From Simmondsia chinensis (Eukaryota > Streptophyta > Magnoliopsida > Caryophyllales > Simmondsiaceae): a stretch of 64,000 bases of DNA. The stretch covers positions 21,523,036-21,587,035 of the forward strand of contig JAGTTD010000012.1 in the NCBI GenBank assembly GCA_018398585.1, written 5' to 3'. Position numbers and translations under genes: made by a program. A model generated the notes under the pieces. That model had not been told where the DNA came from. It was given only the letters and a program-made list of their open reading frames with translations, and did not search any database. Positions 43,151 to 55,120 of this stretch are shown here, piece after piece. Within the stretch, counting starts at the first letter, position 1; each line of letters starts with the position of its first letter.

Positions 43151-44520
43151 TGATGTGTTTTTCTACGTCTATCGAAATTTAATATAAAACACTATCTATT
43201 AAACACACCTAAATTGAAGTGTAGGGCAAGAGGGTGTCGAACCACAGGGACTAAGAGTGCGTGAATTTAATCTATGACCTAAATTGATTTAAGGAAAAGT
43301 GATATTTTTGTGTTAATTAATCTAGAAAACAACAATTAAACTAAAGTAATCTACTACTAATCAGGAACGTGTATTAAATTGGAGCCTAGGGTTTCGAATC
43401 CATCATTAACTAATTATTTTTGCGTTAACTCTTAAATTGGGATTATTGATTGTCATACGGGTAGTGGTTTAGGCTACAAGCTTTAACCTACAAAGATAAT
43501 ATTGTTAGTATTGCGTATTGACCCTATCTAACTAAAGCATAAGGAAAATAGGCTCTACCTAACGCATTGTTAATTATTACGTATTGACCTATCTAACTAA
43601 AGCACAGGGAAGATAGGCTTTAATTAACAATTTGGTTAATACTATTGCTTGATTAATTAATCCTAAAGCTACAAGCACAAAGAATTAATTTATAAATATC
43701 AATATCAACAATTAAAGGTTACAAACTCAATAATCATATCAATTGAATAAACAATAAAAATATAATAATTCAAAGTATTTATCTCAACCAAGCAATTCAT
43801 GTAAACAATCAAATTAACCCGAATTAAAAGCAAACAAAAGTAAAGGCTAAGATTTCATCTAACCCCAAAGAGCAAGTTAGCTCTCCATTAAGGATGATCC
43901 GGTGAAGGAGGAGATGAACGAACTCATGTCAGTCTTCACGCTAATTTCGCTCTCGTTCCAATTTAACAACAAAGAAAGAAAAATCACAATCTGAGAGAGA
44001 GAGAGAGAGAGAGAGCTACGGTGAGGAATCAGAAGCCCAAAACAAAGAGCCGAATTCTCCAAATCCCAAAAACAGAGTCGAACTATCACCCAAATCCCGA
44101 TTTATAGCGATGCCTCACAACCCTAGCGAGCTGGGCTCGGTGTTTCGGGTCTGGAGGTGTGGGTCTGGGCCTGGATAGGTGCGAGTCATGGTTGGGCCGA
44201 ACTGGTGCGGGTCGGGATAGGGGGTGACGGTGCTGCGGGCTAGCTGGTGTGGGTTCGGTGATCTTGTCGGTGATGTTTGGGCCTGCGTTTGTTGGGCCCG
44301 AGTTCCGGACTTACATTATCGCGTTCCAATCTCCAATTGACTTGATTTAATTATTTGCACATCAAATTTGTCTTATTTGCACCAACATTTGACAATTTCT
44401 GAAACTTTAATTTCAAACCTGCTAAACATAAAATTGCCAAAATGAGTGTAGAATTATAATTAAATAGGTGAAAAGTAATTAAAATAACAATTAAAAGATG
44501 CATAAATCTGAGACGCATCA
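43151..44520 (-). repeat. 3' LTR of the Athila-like element
   Basis: It aligns along its length with 51652-53045. It includes a (GA)n of about 23 bp at 43993-44015; the other LTR has about twice that. On the minus strand CTATAAATC near 44098-44106 is a TATA box. Confidence 0.95.
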
Positions 44521-44536
44521 ACACCCCCACACCTAA
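44521..44536 (-). other. polypurine tract of the Athila-like element
   Basis: The minus strand reads TTAGGTGTGGGGGTGT directly before the LTR start TGATGCG. A second copy of the same tract occurs at about 45580-45594. Confidence 0.75.
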
Positions 44537-45900
44537 CCTTTGCTAGTCCTCGAGCAAAGCATATGATTTAACATAAAAACTACAATGACCAACTACCCCA
44601 ACTAACCCAACCTTCGCCAAGTTTTTCGAGATTAACACCTATATTATAATTTAAGACAAGATTAAATCATCTAGAGTATTCTCTAATTCCATGAATTTAG
44701 ACGATTAAACTTCAAAACTCGTCATAGAATTTCATTAACCTTGTATCAACTAATAGGAACTATTCAAGCAATTTAAGCGCACAAGTGAAAGTGATTAGGA
44801 CTTCATGTCACAGAATCTCCTTAAATTCTCGCTTCCAACAAAATATATAAAGGTTTTGTGCACCCACACTATTGAATCATCTAAACACATGCCTATACTT
44901 AGAGAAATTTTAAGTGGCACATGAGTGACCACTTTACAACATTTTGACCTCGATATGGCACCAAAGAAGAACAACTTTATCATGAATGTACATCAATTTT
45001 CACTTTATTCTTTTTGTTTTTTTTTTCTTTCTTTTTTTTTTCTTTTCTTTGGAGGAAACTTTTTTTTCTTTCTTACTTTTCATTTTTTCTTCTTCTTTTT
45101 TTTTTTTCGTTTCCTCTTCTTTTTTTGTCCAATTTTTTGGTCTTTCACATAACAAGTATCTCAACTTTATAATTGACATTGATCAACAAGTACTTTACAT
45201 GGTATCAAGATGCGAAGATTAGGATAATCCAACAGGGCAAGCTTGCAAAACTCAAGATATATAGGGTTGTTTACTTAAATTCTTCAGATTTTCCAAAACA
45301 CGAAAGTCTTGTGCTTAGTGAATATGTGAACGGCATGAGTAGAACCCATTAATATCAATAATGATCAACAATACTCATTAACAAGTATGAAGTAGAATCA
45401 TTTAACTTCATGGAATTAAGAGAACGAAATAAACAACTAATCCCACTATCATCATAACATATGCGTTGATCAAGAAAAACTTGGTTAAACGATTATAATG
45501 CACGCTCAAAATGGACAAAAGATGCCAAAAATTTTAAAAATTTGACAAAAAAAAGAGAGCACATGCAAATGAGCCTCACCCCCACACCTAAATCATGCAT
45601 TGTCCTCAATGCAACAACATAAATCATTAAAGCACAAGAGATAGGTGAGATGGAGCAATACAACCTTACAAGGCAGCACGAACATGTATATATGACTCCT
45701 TCAACACGGGACAAGAACCTGAAAAGAGATAAAACAAGTCTCCAAGAACTAATTAGTTCAAAAACTAAACTAAAACAAGAATTAACAAAACCTAGGCTGC
45801 CTCCTAGGAGCGCTAAGTTTTACGCCTTCAGCCGGGCGTAATGAATCCAGCAAAGATCAAGTATAAATCATGGTGTCCACCAGAGGGACGACTTCAATAA
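44537..45900. other. Athila-like 3' non-coding region with T-rich tract
   Basis: About 1.36 kb between the integrase end and the polypurine tract. On the plus strand 45010-45140 is very T-rich. Open frames there are Phe-rich by composition. At 45580-45594 a second purine tract, TTAGGTGTGGGGGTGA on the minus strand, repeats the 3' one. Confidence 0.5.
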
Positions 45901-45901
45901 G

Positions 45902-47086
45902 CTATCGATCAACAATGCCATCCAACTGAACTACAGGTTTAAGCCTTTGACCATTTACAGTGAATTCACGACCATCTTTTGGGTTGCATATCTCAATAGC
46001 ACCCGAGAGGTACACCTGCTTAACCATAGAAGGACCATCCCACCTAGACCTCAACTTACCAGGAAAAAGACGCAATTTAGAATTAAAAGGCCAAACATTT
46101 TGATCAGGAGCAAATATTTTACTCAAAATATGTTTATCATGAAAAGTCTTGGTTTTAGCTTTATAAATCTTTGCATTCTCATAAGCTTCATTTCTCAACT
46201 CCTCAAGTTCACTTAATTGGAGCATTCGGTTAGATCCAGCTTGGTCTAAGTCAAAATTCAAAGCCCAAGTGGCCCAATAAGCACAGTGTTCTAACTCAAC
46301 TGGTAAATGGCAGGCCTTACCAAAGACTAACCTATAGGGTGACATACCAAGTGGGGTCTTATAGGCAGTGCGGTAAGCCCAAAGAGCATCATTCAACCTA
46401 AGGGACCAATCTTTCCTATCAGGACGAACTGTTTTCTCAAGTAGAGACTTAATCTCATAGTTTGAAAGCTCTACTTGACCACTAGTTTGGGGATGATGCA
46501 CTAAGTACTTCCTAAGAAGTGCCCCAAATGACCTATGAATGAAATGCTTACCACCATCAGTAATGAGTGCTCTAGGGGGACCAAAGTGGTTAAAAATGTG
46601 GTCCTTGACAAATTGCATGACCACTTTGTGGTCATTGGTCCTAGTAGATATAGCCTCAACCCATTTAGACACATAATCGACTACTAAAAGTATGTAAACA
46701 AACCCAGAAGATGGGGGAAATAGTCCCATAAAGTCAATACCTTAAACATCAAATATTTTCACAATTAAAATGGGGTTCAAAGACATCATGTCTCAACGCG
46801 TCATTGCGCCTGTGCGCTGACAATGTTCACATGCAAGACAAAACTTCTGAGCATCCTTGAACATAGTAGGCTAATAAAAACCATACTGTAGGACTTTTGC
46901 AGTAGTCCTACGACCTCCAAAGTGTCCTCCACATGCATATGAGTGACAAAAAGTTAAAATGTTATGATACTCACACTCTGGAACACATCTACGAATTACT
47001 TGGTCCGCACAATGTTTAAACAAGTCAGGGTCATCCCAGTAAAAGTGCTTTACTTGAGAGTAAAACCTATCCTTTTCTTGCTTAGA
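45902..47086 (-). pseudogene. Athila-like integrase
   Basis: The zinc region is decayed but readable between 47086 and 46745, HFGGRRTTAKVLQ and CEHCQR. The core runs 46729-45902: the first catalytic D lies in GIDFMGLFP just upstream of the first ATG, after an in-frame stop near 46741. Next come [21 protein letters not shown] (second D) and [13 protein letters not shown] (catalytic E kept). [29 protein letters not shown] follows, split here across the typical Athila motif. It ends with LKPVVQLDG. Confidence 0.9.
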
Positions 47087-48873
47087 TCAAGTAGATGGAA
47101 TTGCACCTATGGTGAGGAAGTTAACAATATCTGCAAACCAAGGGCCACGTGAATGGGAGACAACAAAAAGTTGCTCATCGGGAAAAGAGTCATGCATTGA
47201 AATAGATGAATCATGATGCTCAAAGAAAATCCTAGAGAGATGGTCAGCTACCACATTCTCTGCACCTTTCGTATCTCTAATCTCAATGTCAAACTCTTGA
47301 AGTAGGAGAATCCATCTAATGAGCCTGGGTTTCGTTTCTTTCTTTGAGAGCAAATATTTCAATGCAACATGGTCAGAATGGATAATGACTTTTGACCTCA
47401 AAAGATAGGAGCGAAGCTTGTCAAGAGCAAACACAACAGCTGGCAACTCCTTTTTAGTGGTGGTGTAATGGCGTTGGGAATTATTAAGAGTTTTACTAGC
47501 ATAGTAAATGACATGAGGCACTTTGTTCACTCTTTAACCTAGGACGGCACCGATAGCAAAATCAGAAGCATCACACATAATTTCAAAAGGGAGAGAGTAA
47601 TCTGGTGGCTGCATAATATGGGCCGGCACAAGAAATGATCTAAACTTTCGGAAAGCTTCTAAGAAAGACTCATCAAACTCAAATGATATTTCCTTAACTA
47701 GAAAGCTAGTCAATGGTCTGGCTAACTTCCCAAAGTCCTTAATGAATCTCCTATAGAAACCTGCATAACCTAGAAAGGATCTAACTTGCTTCACATTTGA
47801 GGGAGGGGGTAAGTTTGCAATCAGATCTAACTTAGCCTGCTCAACCTCGATACCCTTCTTGGACACTCTATGACCCAATACAATCCCCTCTTGAACCATA
47901 AAGTGACTCTTTTCCCAACTCAAAACAAGATTGGCCTCCTCACATCTTTTTAGCACAAGCCTTAAATTCTGCAAACATTCATCAAACAAAGGTTCAAAAA
48001 CAGAGAAATCATCCATGAAAATCTCAAGAAATCTGTCTACCATGTCAGAGAAGATAGACATCATGCATCTCTGGAATGTAGTGGGCGCATTACATAAACC
48101 AAATGACATCCTACGGTAGGTAAATGTGCCAAAGGGGCACGTAAAAGTCATTTTTTCCTGATCCTCTGGGTAGACTGCTACCTGGTTATATCCTAAATAT
48201 CCATCAACAAAACAGTAAAAGCTCTGGCCAGCTAGCCTCTCTAAAATCTGGTCAATGATGGTAGAGGAAAATGGTCCTTCCTAGTGGCAGAGTTAAGATT
48301 CCTATAGTCAATACATACTCTCTAGCCCGTGGTCTCTCTAGTAGGCACTAACTCTCCACCACTACTCCTAACCACGGTAACGCCTGACTTCTTTGGGACT
48401 ACCTGAATAGGGCTAACCCATCTACTATCAGAAATTGGGTAAATGATACCCGCATCAAACAACTTCACAATCTCTTTCTTTACCACTTCCTTCATGTTAG
48501 GGTTCAACCTCCTTTGCATCTCTCTAGTGGGTCTAGCATTCTCATTAAGAAAAATCCTATGCATACAAATGGGAAGGTCTATACCCTTCAAATTAGCCAC
48601 AGACCACCCAATGGCACTCTTATGATCACTAAACACTATCATCAATGCATCCTCCTGTTCCCTAAACAACTGAGAAGAGATAATTACAGGTAAAGTCTCA
48701 TCTGGTCCTAAGAAAGCATACTTAAGAGTAGATGGAAACGACTTAAGTTCAAGTTTGGGTGGTGAAACTATGGAAGGCAAGGCAGGGGAATCCGAAGGCG
48801 TAGGTAAAGCTTCTATTTTTGACAACCAATGACAAGTCTCTAAAGGGGCACACAACTTAAGCAAATCATTCAT
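47087..48873 (-). pseudogene. Athila-like reverse transcriptase and RNase H
   Basis: 48873-48322 gives the RT start: MKEVVKKEIVKLFDAGIIYP and SRWVSPIQVVPKKSG. 48151-47534 gives the palm and thumb: FGTFTYRRMSFGLCNAPTTF, FLEIFMDDFSVF (F-M-D-D as usual in Athila), VLGHRVSKKGIEV and FLGYAGFYRRFI. RNase H follows with FEIMCDASDFAIGAVLG and, after a stop, 47530-47087: [33 protein letters not shown] and [11 protein letters not shown]. Confidence 0.92.
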
Positions 48874-48966
48874 CTCTCTAATGTCATTTTCAATCTCAAA
48901 ATCATCAGAACAATCATATACTAGTGCTCGCTCAAGGGAATCACTAACTAGGATAGAAGGGAGTGT

Positions 48967-49400
48967 TTAGTCCACCAAATCATCAATAATGTCCACCCAG
49001 AAACACTCCGACTCATCCTCACTAGTGGATGACAATGAAGCCTTAAAAATATTCAACCTAATAGTCATATTGGCAAAGCTAACATCCATTACCCCAGATC
49101 TACAATTGATGGTAGCATTGGCCGTCGCTAAGAAAGGCCGACCTAGAATGACAGAGACATGGTTTTTCGAATGACTAGAAGGTTCCATATCAAGCATGAG
49201 GAAATCAGTAGGAAACAAGGTTTTGTCTACTCTCACTAGCATGTTAATCAGCTCACCATGGGAAATTTTGGTTGATCTATTTGCTAATTGCAAGGTCACC
49301 GTGGTGGGTTGCAACTCTCCCAAGCCTAACTTCTCATAAACCGATTAAGGAATAATGTTGACACTCGCTCCTAAGTCCAGTAAAGCTTTATCAATCGAGT
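48967..49400 (-). pseudogene. Athila-like aspartic protease
   Basis: The active site reads LDLGASVNIIP at about 49350-49380 (D-L-G-A-S at 49363-49377) and is followed at once by a stop. 49323-48967 then gives GELQPTTVTLQLANRS, VSVILGRPFLATANATI, the C-terminal protease motif. Confidence 0.88.
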
Positions 49401-49538
49401 AGTCTCCAAATGAACAAGAGATGGTGGGGACACCAAGATCTTTGCACTTGATTGGAGTGTCACACTTCAGAATAGAGCTCACTTGCTCAGCTAAAAACAC
49501 TTTTTTAGGCAGATGTGCTCTAGATCGCCTCTTTTGGT

Positions 49539-51323
49539 TCAGAAGGTCCTTAATGACTTCGCATAGGCCGGGATCTGTTTAATTGCATCAAGAAGGGGAA
49601 TGTTAATCTTTACTTGCCTAAATGTCTCCAAAATATCTTCCCACTTCTTGTCCTTCCCATTTGGATGTGGTGCAACTAAAGCCTGGGGGAAGGGTACTCT
49701 AGGTACATATGAGGAAGGAAGATCAGAGGTCTTAGGAGTAGGAGAAGGGTGCATGACCTCATTGGTCTCCTTCTCTCTTTCCTCGCTCTTTTCTTCTCCC
49801 TCACCACTTATGGGTGCTTCACTCTCAGCACTCACCCCATCGTCAACCTCCTTCCCACTTCTTAACATTGTAATAGACTTTGCTTGTTCTTGATAGGGAA
49901 GGTAATTGTCTGGTCTCACACAGTTCCTAGGGTTTTCTATGGTTTGGCTAGGGAGTCTTCTCTCATCTCTCCTACTCAAAGTGTTAGCAAGTTGACCTAT
50001 TTGGGTTTCTAGCTTTGAGATCGATTGTGTATGGGAGTGGAGGAGTTGGGAATTAGCTTCCAAACCCTTCAGCGCACTCAAGACCTTCTCTTTGACATCC
50101 AAATTGGAGCTCAAATTAGAAGGGTGAGAGTAGTTAGAGGTATACCCTTGTGGTTGGAAATCAAGATGTCGGGGCATACCAGATTGTTGAGGTCGTGGGT
50201 TCGGCTGTTGTGGCATAAACTATCCTTCTCCTCCTTGCCTCCAGGAGAAGTTTGGATGGTTTCTCCAGCTCGGATTATACGTGTTCGAGTATGGGTAGTT
50301 CCTCGAGACCCCTTGGGCTGCATTAACCTGTTCCTCCGACCACTCAACAATAGGTGAAGCGGATGGGCAATCAAGCGTAGAATGAGAGACACTAGAACAT
50401 GAAGAACAAGAACTATGCATGTTTTGAACACTAGACACTTTAGGTACAGGAGGGGGAGTCAATGTCATCTTAAATAAAGAAATAAGTTACTCCACAGAAG
50501 AGGCAAGAGAGTCTACTTTCTTATCTAAAATGGAGGAATGGGCAACTTCATGTACTCCTCCTTTATTTAATCTAGAAGCATTCAAACATGCATGTGTAGC
50601 ATTCTGTTGTGAATTCTCATTCAAATGTTCAAACAGTTCCCATGCCTCATCCTCATTCTTCCTAAGGAATTGACCACCGCATGAGGCATCAACAGTTTGT
50701 TGACCCTTTTCATTTGACCCATTATAGAAACTTTGGACTAGTTGCCATTTAGGGGTAGCATGATGTGGACAAGCTCGTAAGAGTTCCCTAAATGTATCCC
50801 AACTCTCGTGAAACTCCTCAGTAGGGAGTTGGGCGAAGGTGTTAATGGCTCTTCTAGCAGTGTTAGTCTTACTAATGGAATAGAATTTCTTAAGAAATTC
50901 TTGCTGCATCTGAGTCCAAGTACTAATCGCCCCACTAGGTAAGGCGCCTAACCAATACTTAGCCTTTTCCTTCAAAGAGAAAGGAAAAAGGCAAAGTAAG
51001 ATGGCATCATCACTAATGTTAGGAATCCTGAAGGTTCAACAAACCTCCATGAAACTGTCCAAGTGCGTGTATGAGTTCTCATTGGCTAAGCCGTGGAATG
51101 AAGGAAGCATCTGTATGGTATGTGGCTTAAGCTCGAACTAATGGGCTATCGGTGGCAATCTAATGCACGAAGGTGAAGTGTAATACTTCATAAGTGGACG
51201 TGGTTGTTGTTCGTCAGCCATTGCGGTTTGTGCTCGGTGTTGGGCTCTAAAGTCTCTTAAGGTCCTTTCAATTTCAGGGTCAAATCTAGTAAGGTCAAGA
51301 GACAAAGAGCGGTGATCGTGCAT
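49539..51323 (-). pseudogene. Athila-like gag with CCHC zinc knuckle
   Basis: 51323-51138 is the N-terminus (MHDHRSLSLDL, FDPEIERTLRDFRAQHR). 50975-50487 is the core: KAKYWLGALPSGAISTW, QMQQEFLKKFYSISKT, FHESWDTFRELLRACPHH. 50468-50220 contains CSSCSSVSHSTLDC, an intact C-x2-C-x4-H-x4-C knuckle. 50216-49539 is a Gln/Pro- and Glu-rich tail with VKINIPLLDAIKQIPAYAK, the segment before protease. Stops separate the parts but the order is complete. Confidence 0.88.
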
Positions 51324-51627
51324 GAAATAACAATCACAAGAAGCAAATAAAACTAAAAACTAAAACTAGCAAATCAAACAAAACAAACACTTAGAAAGAA
51401 AGACAAATAATAAACTATCCTAAAATCAACCTATGCATGAAAATTCCAAAATAAATAATGCTTTAAAAATAAATAAATAAATAGATAAATAAATAAACCT
51501 TTTTTTAAAAAAAGAAAAGAAAAGAAAATATTTTTAAAATTTTTTTCTAAAAATTTTTTAAAGAAAGGGACAATAACAATTAAAAATCAAAGAAAATCAC
51601 AAAAATAAAATCAAGAACGTTGCCTAA

Positions 51628-51645
51628 TCCCCGACAACGGCGCCA
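51628..51645 (-). other. primer binding site, tRNA-Asp type
   Basis: The minus strand reads TGGCGCCGTTGTCGGGGA, the complement of the plant tRNA-Asp 3' end. It lies 6 bases from the LTR edge at 51652. tRNA-Asp priming is typical of Athila-type elements. Confidence 0.9.
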
Positions 51646-51651
51646 AAATCT

Positions 51652-52492
51652 TGATGTGTTTTTCTATGTCTATCAAAATTTAATATAAAACTCTATCTAT
51701 TAAACACACCTAAATTGAAGTATAGGGCGAGAGGGTGTCGAACCACAGGGGCTAAGAGTGCGTGAATTTAATCTATGACCTAAATTGATTTAAGGAAAAG
51801 TGATATTTTTGCGTTAATTAATCTAGAAAATGGCAATTAAACTAAAGTAATCTACTATTAATCGGGAACGTGTATTAAATTGGAGCCTAGGATTTCGAAT
51901 CCATAATTAGCCAATTATTTTTGCGTTAACTCTTAAATTGAGATTATTGATTATCACACGGATAGTGGTTTAGGCTATAAGCTTCAACCTACTATGATAA
52001 TATTGTTAGTATTGCGTATTGACCCTATCTAACTAAAGCATAAGGAAAATAGGCTCTACCTAACGTATTATTAATTATTACGTATTGACCATATCTAACT
52101 AAAGCATAGGGAAGATAGGCTTTAATTAACAATTTGATTAATACTATTGCTTGATTAATTAATCCTAAGGCTACAAGCACAAAGAATTAATTTATAAATA
52201 TCAATATCAACAATTAAAGGTTACAAACTCAATAATCATATTAACTAAATAAACAATAAAAATATAATACTTCAAAGAATTTATCTCCACCAAGCAATTC
52301 ATGTAAACGATCAAATTAACCCGAATTAAAAGTAAATAAAAGTAAAGGCTAAGATTTCATCTAACCCCAGAGAGCAAGTTAGCTCTCCATCAAGGATGAT
52401 CTGGTGAAGGAGGAGATGAACGAACTCATGTCGGTCTTCACGCTAATTTCGCTCTCGTTCCAATTTAACGACAAAGAAAGAAAAATTAAAAT

Positions 52493-52541
<49 letters not shown>

Positions 52542-53045
52542 GTGGTGAGGAATCAGAAGCCCAAAACAAAGAGCCAAATTCTCCAAATCCCAAAAACAGA
52601 GTCAAACTATCACCCAAATCCCGATTTATAGCGATGCCTCACAACCCTAGCAAGTTGGGCTTGGTGTTTCGGGTCTGGAGGTGTGGGTCTGGGCCGGGAT
52701 AGGTGCGGGTCGTGGTTGGGCTGAACTGGTGCGGGTCGGGATAGGGGGTGACGGTGCTGCGGGCTGGCTGGTGTGGGTTCGGTGATCTAGTCGGTGATGT
52801 TTGAGCCTGCATTTGTTGGGCCCAGGTTTTGGACTTATATTATCTCGTTCCAATCTCCAATTGACTTGATTTAATTATTTATGCATCGAATTTGTCTTAT
52901 TTGCACCAACATTTGACAATTTTAGGAACTTTAATTTAAAACCTGCTAAACATAAAAATTACCAAAATGAGTGTAGAATTATAATTAAATATGTGCAAAA
53001 TAATTAAAATAACAATTAAAAGATACGTAAATCTGAGACACATCA
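51652..53045 (-). repeat. 5' LTR of the Athila-like element
   Basis: Partner of 43151-44520, with a (GA)n of about 46 bp at 52494-52539. The TATA box on the minus strand is near 52622-52630 (CTATAAATCGG). Confidence 0.95.
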
Positions 53046-53515
53046 GGGTGCAACATTACACCCGTACCAGCCCCTTATTCGTGGCAGATATGGCCACGTG
53101 TACCCGATCCGTACTCATTACCTGGCTCACTTGTGCTCATACCCACCCTAGTTGAGGTTGGTACCCGCCAGTAATAGGTTTCCCTGCATTATCGTCATCC
53201 TTAGATATGGAAGAGCTTAGAGTAATAACGGGAATGAACAACTCATTCCCACTTTTTGGTTGTTTAGTACACAAGAGCAGGATTGAATTAGGTTTGAATT
53301 GAGGATGAAATGTCTTTCATTCCCACATTTTCATGCCTAGATCGAGTGTAAGGGGGTCGGGGTACAAATGAGTAGCTCCGCCCACAAATTTTCTTGTCAT
53401 ATTTAGTTGTTGATATGATAAAAAAATTTAGTTGTTAATAATGGAGTTCTAATTAGGAATAAGAGCAACTTCTCTTTCCATCTTGGATATTTTACCAAAA
53501 TTAACTATATTTTTT
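53046..53515. other. spacer, no gene seen
   Basis: About 470 bp between the Athila-like element and the exon-1 relic. No domain or clear repeat. It is probably old upstream DNA of the aminotransferase gene or its duplicate. Confidence 0.4.
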
Positions 53516-53640
53516 AGTATTCGGCGTGATCGATCGTGTGGAGTCAAGGGAGAGATTGATCAGATGGTCAAGAATTTTTACTAGGGAAAAAGAATTGCCG
53601 AAAAAGACATTAGTGGAGGGCATTATGTTTTAAAGTGGAG
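53516..53640 (-). pseudogene. decayed copy of acetylornithine aminotransferase exon 1 (5' end)
   Basis: Aligned without gaps to 37430-37555, about three of four bases match over about 110 bp. Shared blocks include GATCGA(C/T)CGTGTGGAGT, GATTGATC, GGTCAAGAAT and AGAATTG. The gene's second ATG (plus-strand CAT at 37535-37537) aligns with CAT at 53621-53623, so the start codon is kept in position. The rest of the frame is lost. It lies on the same strand as the gene, upstream of it, beyond the copia and Athila-like insertions. Upstream similarity beyond 53640 is weak. Confidence 0.8.
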
Positions 53641-53726
53641 TGAAAATAATATTGTCGCCAGAGCAGTGGGGATCCGGGATGTACTGGTTATTGGCAGCCG
53701 AGGCAGGGGTAAAGGGAAGGAGAGGT

Positions 53727-54716
53727 TGGGGCTGTTTGATAACCGAAAATTTCCAATTTTCTTGAAATATTTTCCAAGAAAGATGGAAATCTGAAAAAGC
53801 TGTTCGACAGCCCAGTTTTCCAGGAACCCAGTTTTCTGCTTACTAATTTCGAAAATTGAAAAACAATTTTAAATTGTTTTTCTGAGTTTTCCACCTCCGT
53901 ATTCCTTACAAGTTTCTTCATGTTTTCTCTTATTCTTGACTTTTTTCTTGTTTTCTTTTTCCTTACTTCACCCTTTTTGTTCTCCTGTCCTCGCCATCAA
54001 TACAAACCTTTGACCCACAACCCACCCTTCAAGGCCGAGGACGCGTAAGAGGGCCATGTGAGTTGTTTAATGAAACTCATCCTTGCAAAATGTAATAGAG
54101 TGTGCTTAAGTCTATGCTCCCCATTTTTAAAGTGAAGCTCAGTTGGGGTAACTTGTTTACACGTTATATCAAACTATCCACGAAGGCGACAAAAGATAAT
54201 TTCAATAGTGTGTGAATAGACAAGAAATCAAATACATTATTTACCTCATAGGGTGGAGAAGGTGCGCTGGTCTCTAATCAAAACGATATTGTTGTTGTAC
54301 AAGACGACATAAAGGTGAATATGTCCCAAAAAATGTGATGTTCAGCATGTTGTATGCAAACGTTATATTTGCATTATGCAACAAATGAATTACTGTTTTT
54401 CATTCTATCCTATTAAACAATATGAGCAAGTGGTTTTCACTTTAGAATTGTGTATCAAAATGATTCTTGTAAACTCGTGATAGAATTGTTTAGATCGAGT
54501 ATGAATCATTTTATTTGATTTTTTTGGATTTTCAGGTATTACTTACTCAATTTTCAAAAAATTAAAAAAGGGGATCACTTGAACACACTTTTCAGTTTTC
54601 AATATTGGAAAACTGTAAAGATTTTCCAGTCTTAAGCATGTTTTTCAAATGAAAAATGGAAAAGGAAAACTAGAGTTGAAAAGGAAAATTATTTTCTGCA
54701 ATCAAACAATCCTTAA
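53727..54716. mobile_element. possible non-autonomous DNA transposon with short inverted ends
   Basis: The left end GGGGCTGTTTGATAACCGAAAAT resembles the reverse complement of the right end, AAGGATTGTTTGATTGCAGAAAAT. Just inside both ends the sequence is rich in GGAAAA/TTTTCC words. The element is about 990 bp without a transposase frame. GGNCTGTTTGNT-type ends are common in hAT-like non-autonomous elements, but I could not find a clean 8-bp target duplication. Confidence 0.45.
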
Positions 54717-54778
54717 GAAAGACAGGGGAGTTGGAAAGCACAATGTTGGAGAATTGTCCCAATGAAAGGAAATTATCA

Positions 54779-54971
54779 TATATATATATGGTATGACTCT
54801 CAAGAGAGGGTGAGAGATGAGAGGAGAAATTAGTAGCCATTGGATCTAAATCAAGGAGACTCTAATGAGAAGCGTAAAAAAATTTTGAAATCTAGGCCCT
54901 TGATTTAAATTCAATGGTCATTACTTTTTCCTTTCATCTCTTACTTTCTTACTCTCTCATATATATATATA
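54779..54971. mobile_element. small MITE with about 60-bp inverted ends, flanked by (TA)n
   Basis: The left arm (about 54800-54860: AGAGAGGGTGAGAGATGAGAGG, then TAGTAGCCATTGGATCTAAATCAAGG) matches the reverse complement of the right arm (about 54898-54958). TATATATATAT lies on both sides, which may be the target. No coding potential. Confidence 0.7.
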
Positions 54972-55120
54972 GGGAATGACTCTAGGTGAGAGTAAAAGGA
55001 TGAATTCCGAACAATACATTTGGTTGAAAGGGAGAGGGATTGATGTCAGGTGGAAGAGCAATAATGTCAACAACCAAATGAGTGGCCCAATATCCACCCT
55101 CTTGCTCTCAATCTCTCATA
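54972..55120. mobile_element. second, related MITE-like fragment
   Basis: GGGAATGACTCTAGGTGAGAG at its left edge resembles the left edge of the preceding element (GGTATGACTCTCAAGAGAGGG), and its right edge CTCTTGCTCTCAATCTCTCAT resembles the inverted end. It adjoins the first element across the (TA)n. Confidence 0.5.

Larger units (their letters stand above)
43151..53045 (-). mobile_element. Athila-like Ty3/gypsy retrotransposon with perfect target duplication
   Basis: LTRs of 1370 bp (43151-44520) and 1394 bp (51652-53045) start TGATGTGTTTTTCTA and end ACATCA or GCATCA on the plus strand. GGGTG flanks both sides (43146-43150 and 53046-53050). The primer site matches tRNA-Asp, as in Athila elements. 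Gag, protease, RT with FMDD, RNase H and integrase run right to left. Stops and frameshifts inactivate it. I found no env-like frame between integrase and the 3' LTR. Confidence 0.95.

Noticed and set aside
44925..45222. Phe-rich open frames
   Set aside because: Product of T-rich non-coding sequence of the Athila-like element.
43151..53045. Env-like gene in the Athila-like element
   Set aside because: The 1.36 kb between integrase and 3' LTR has no frame with signal or membrane segments beyond T-rich artefacts.
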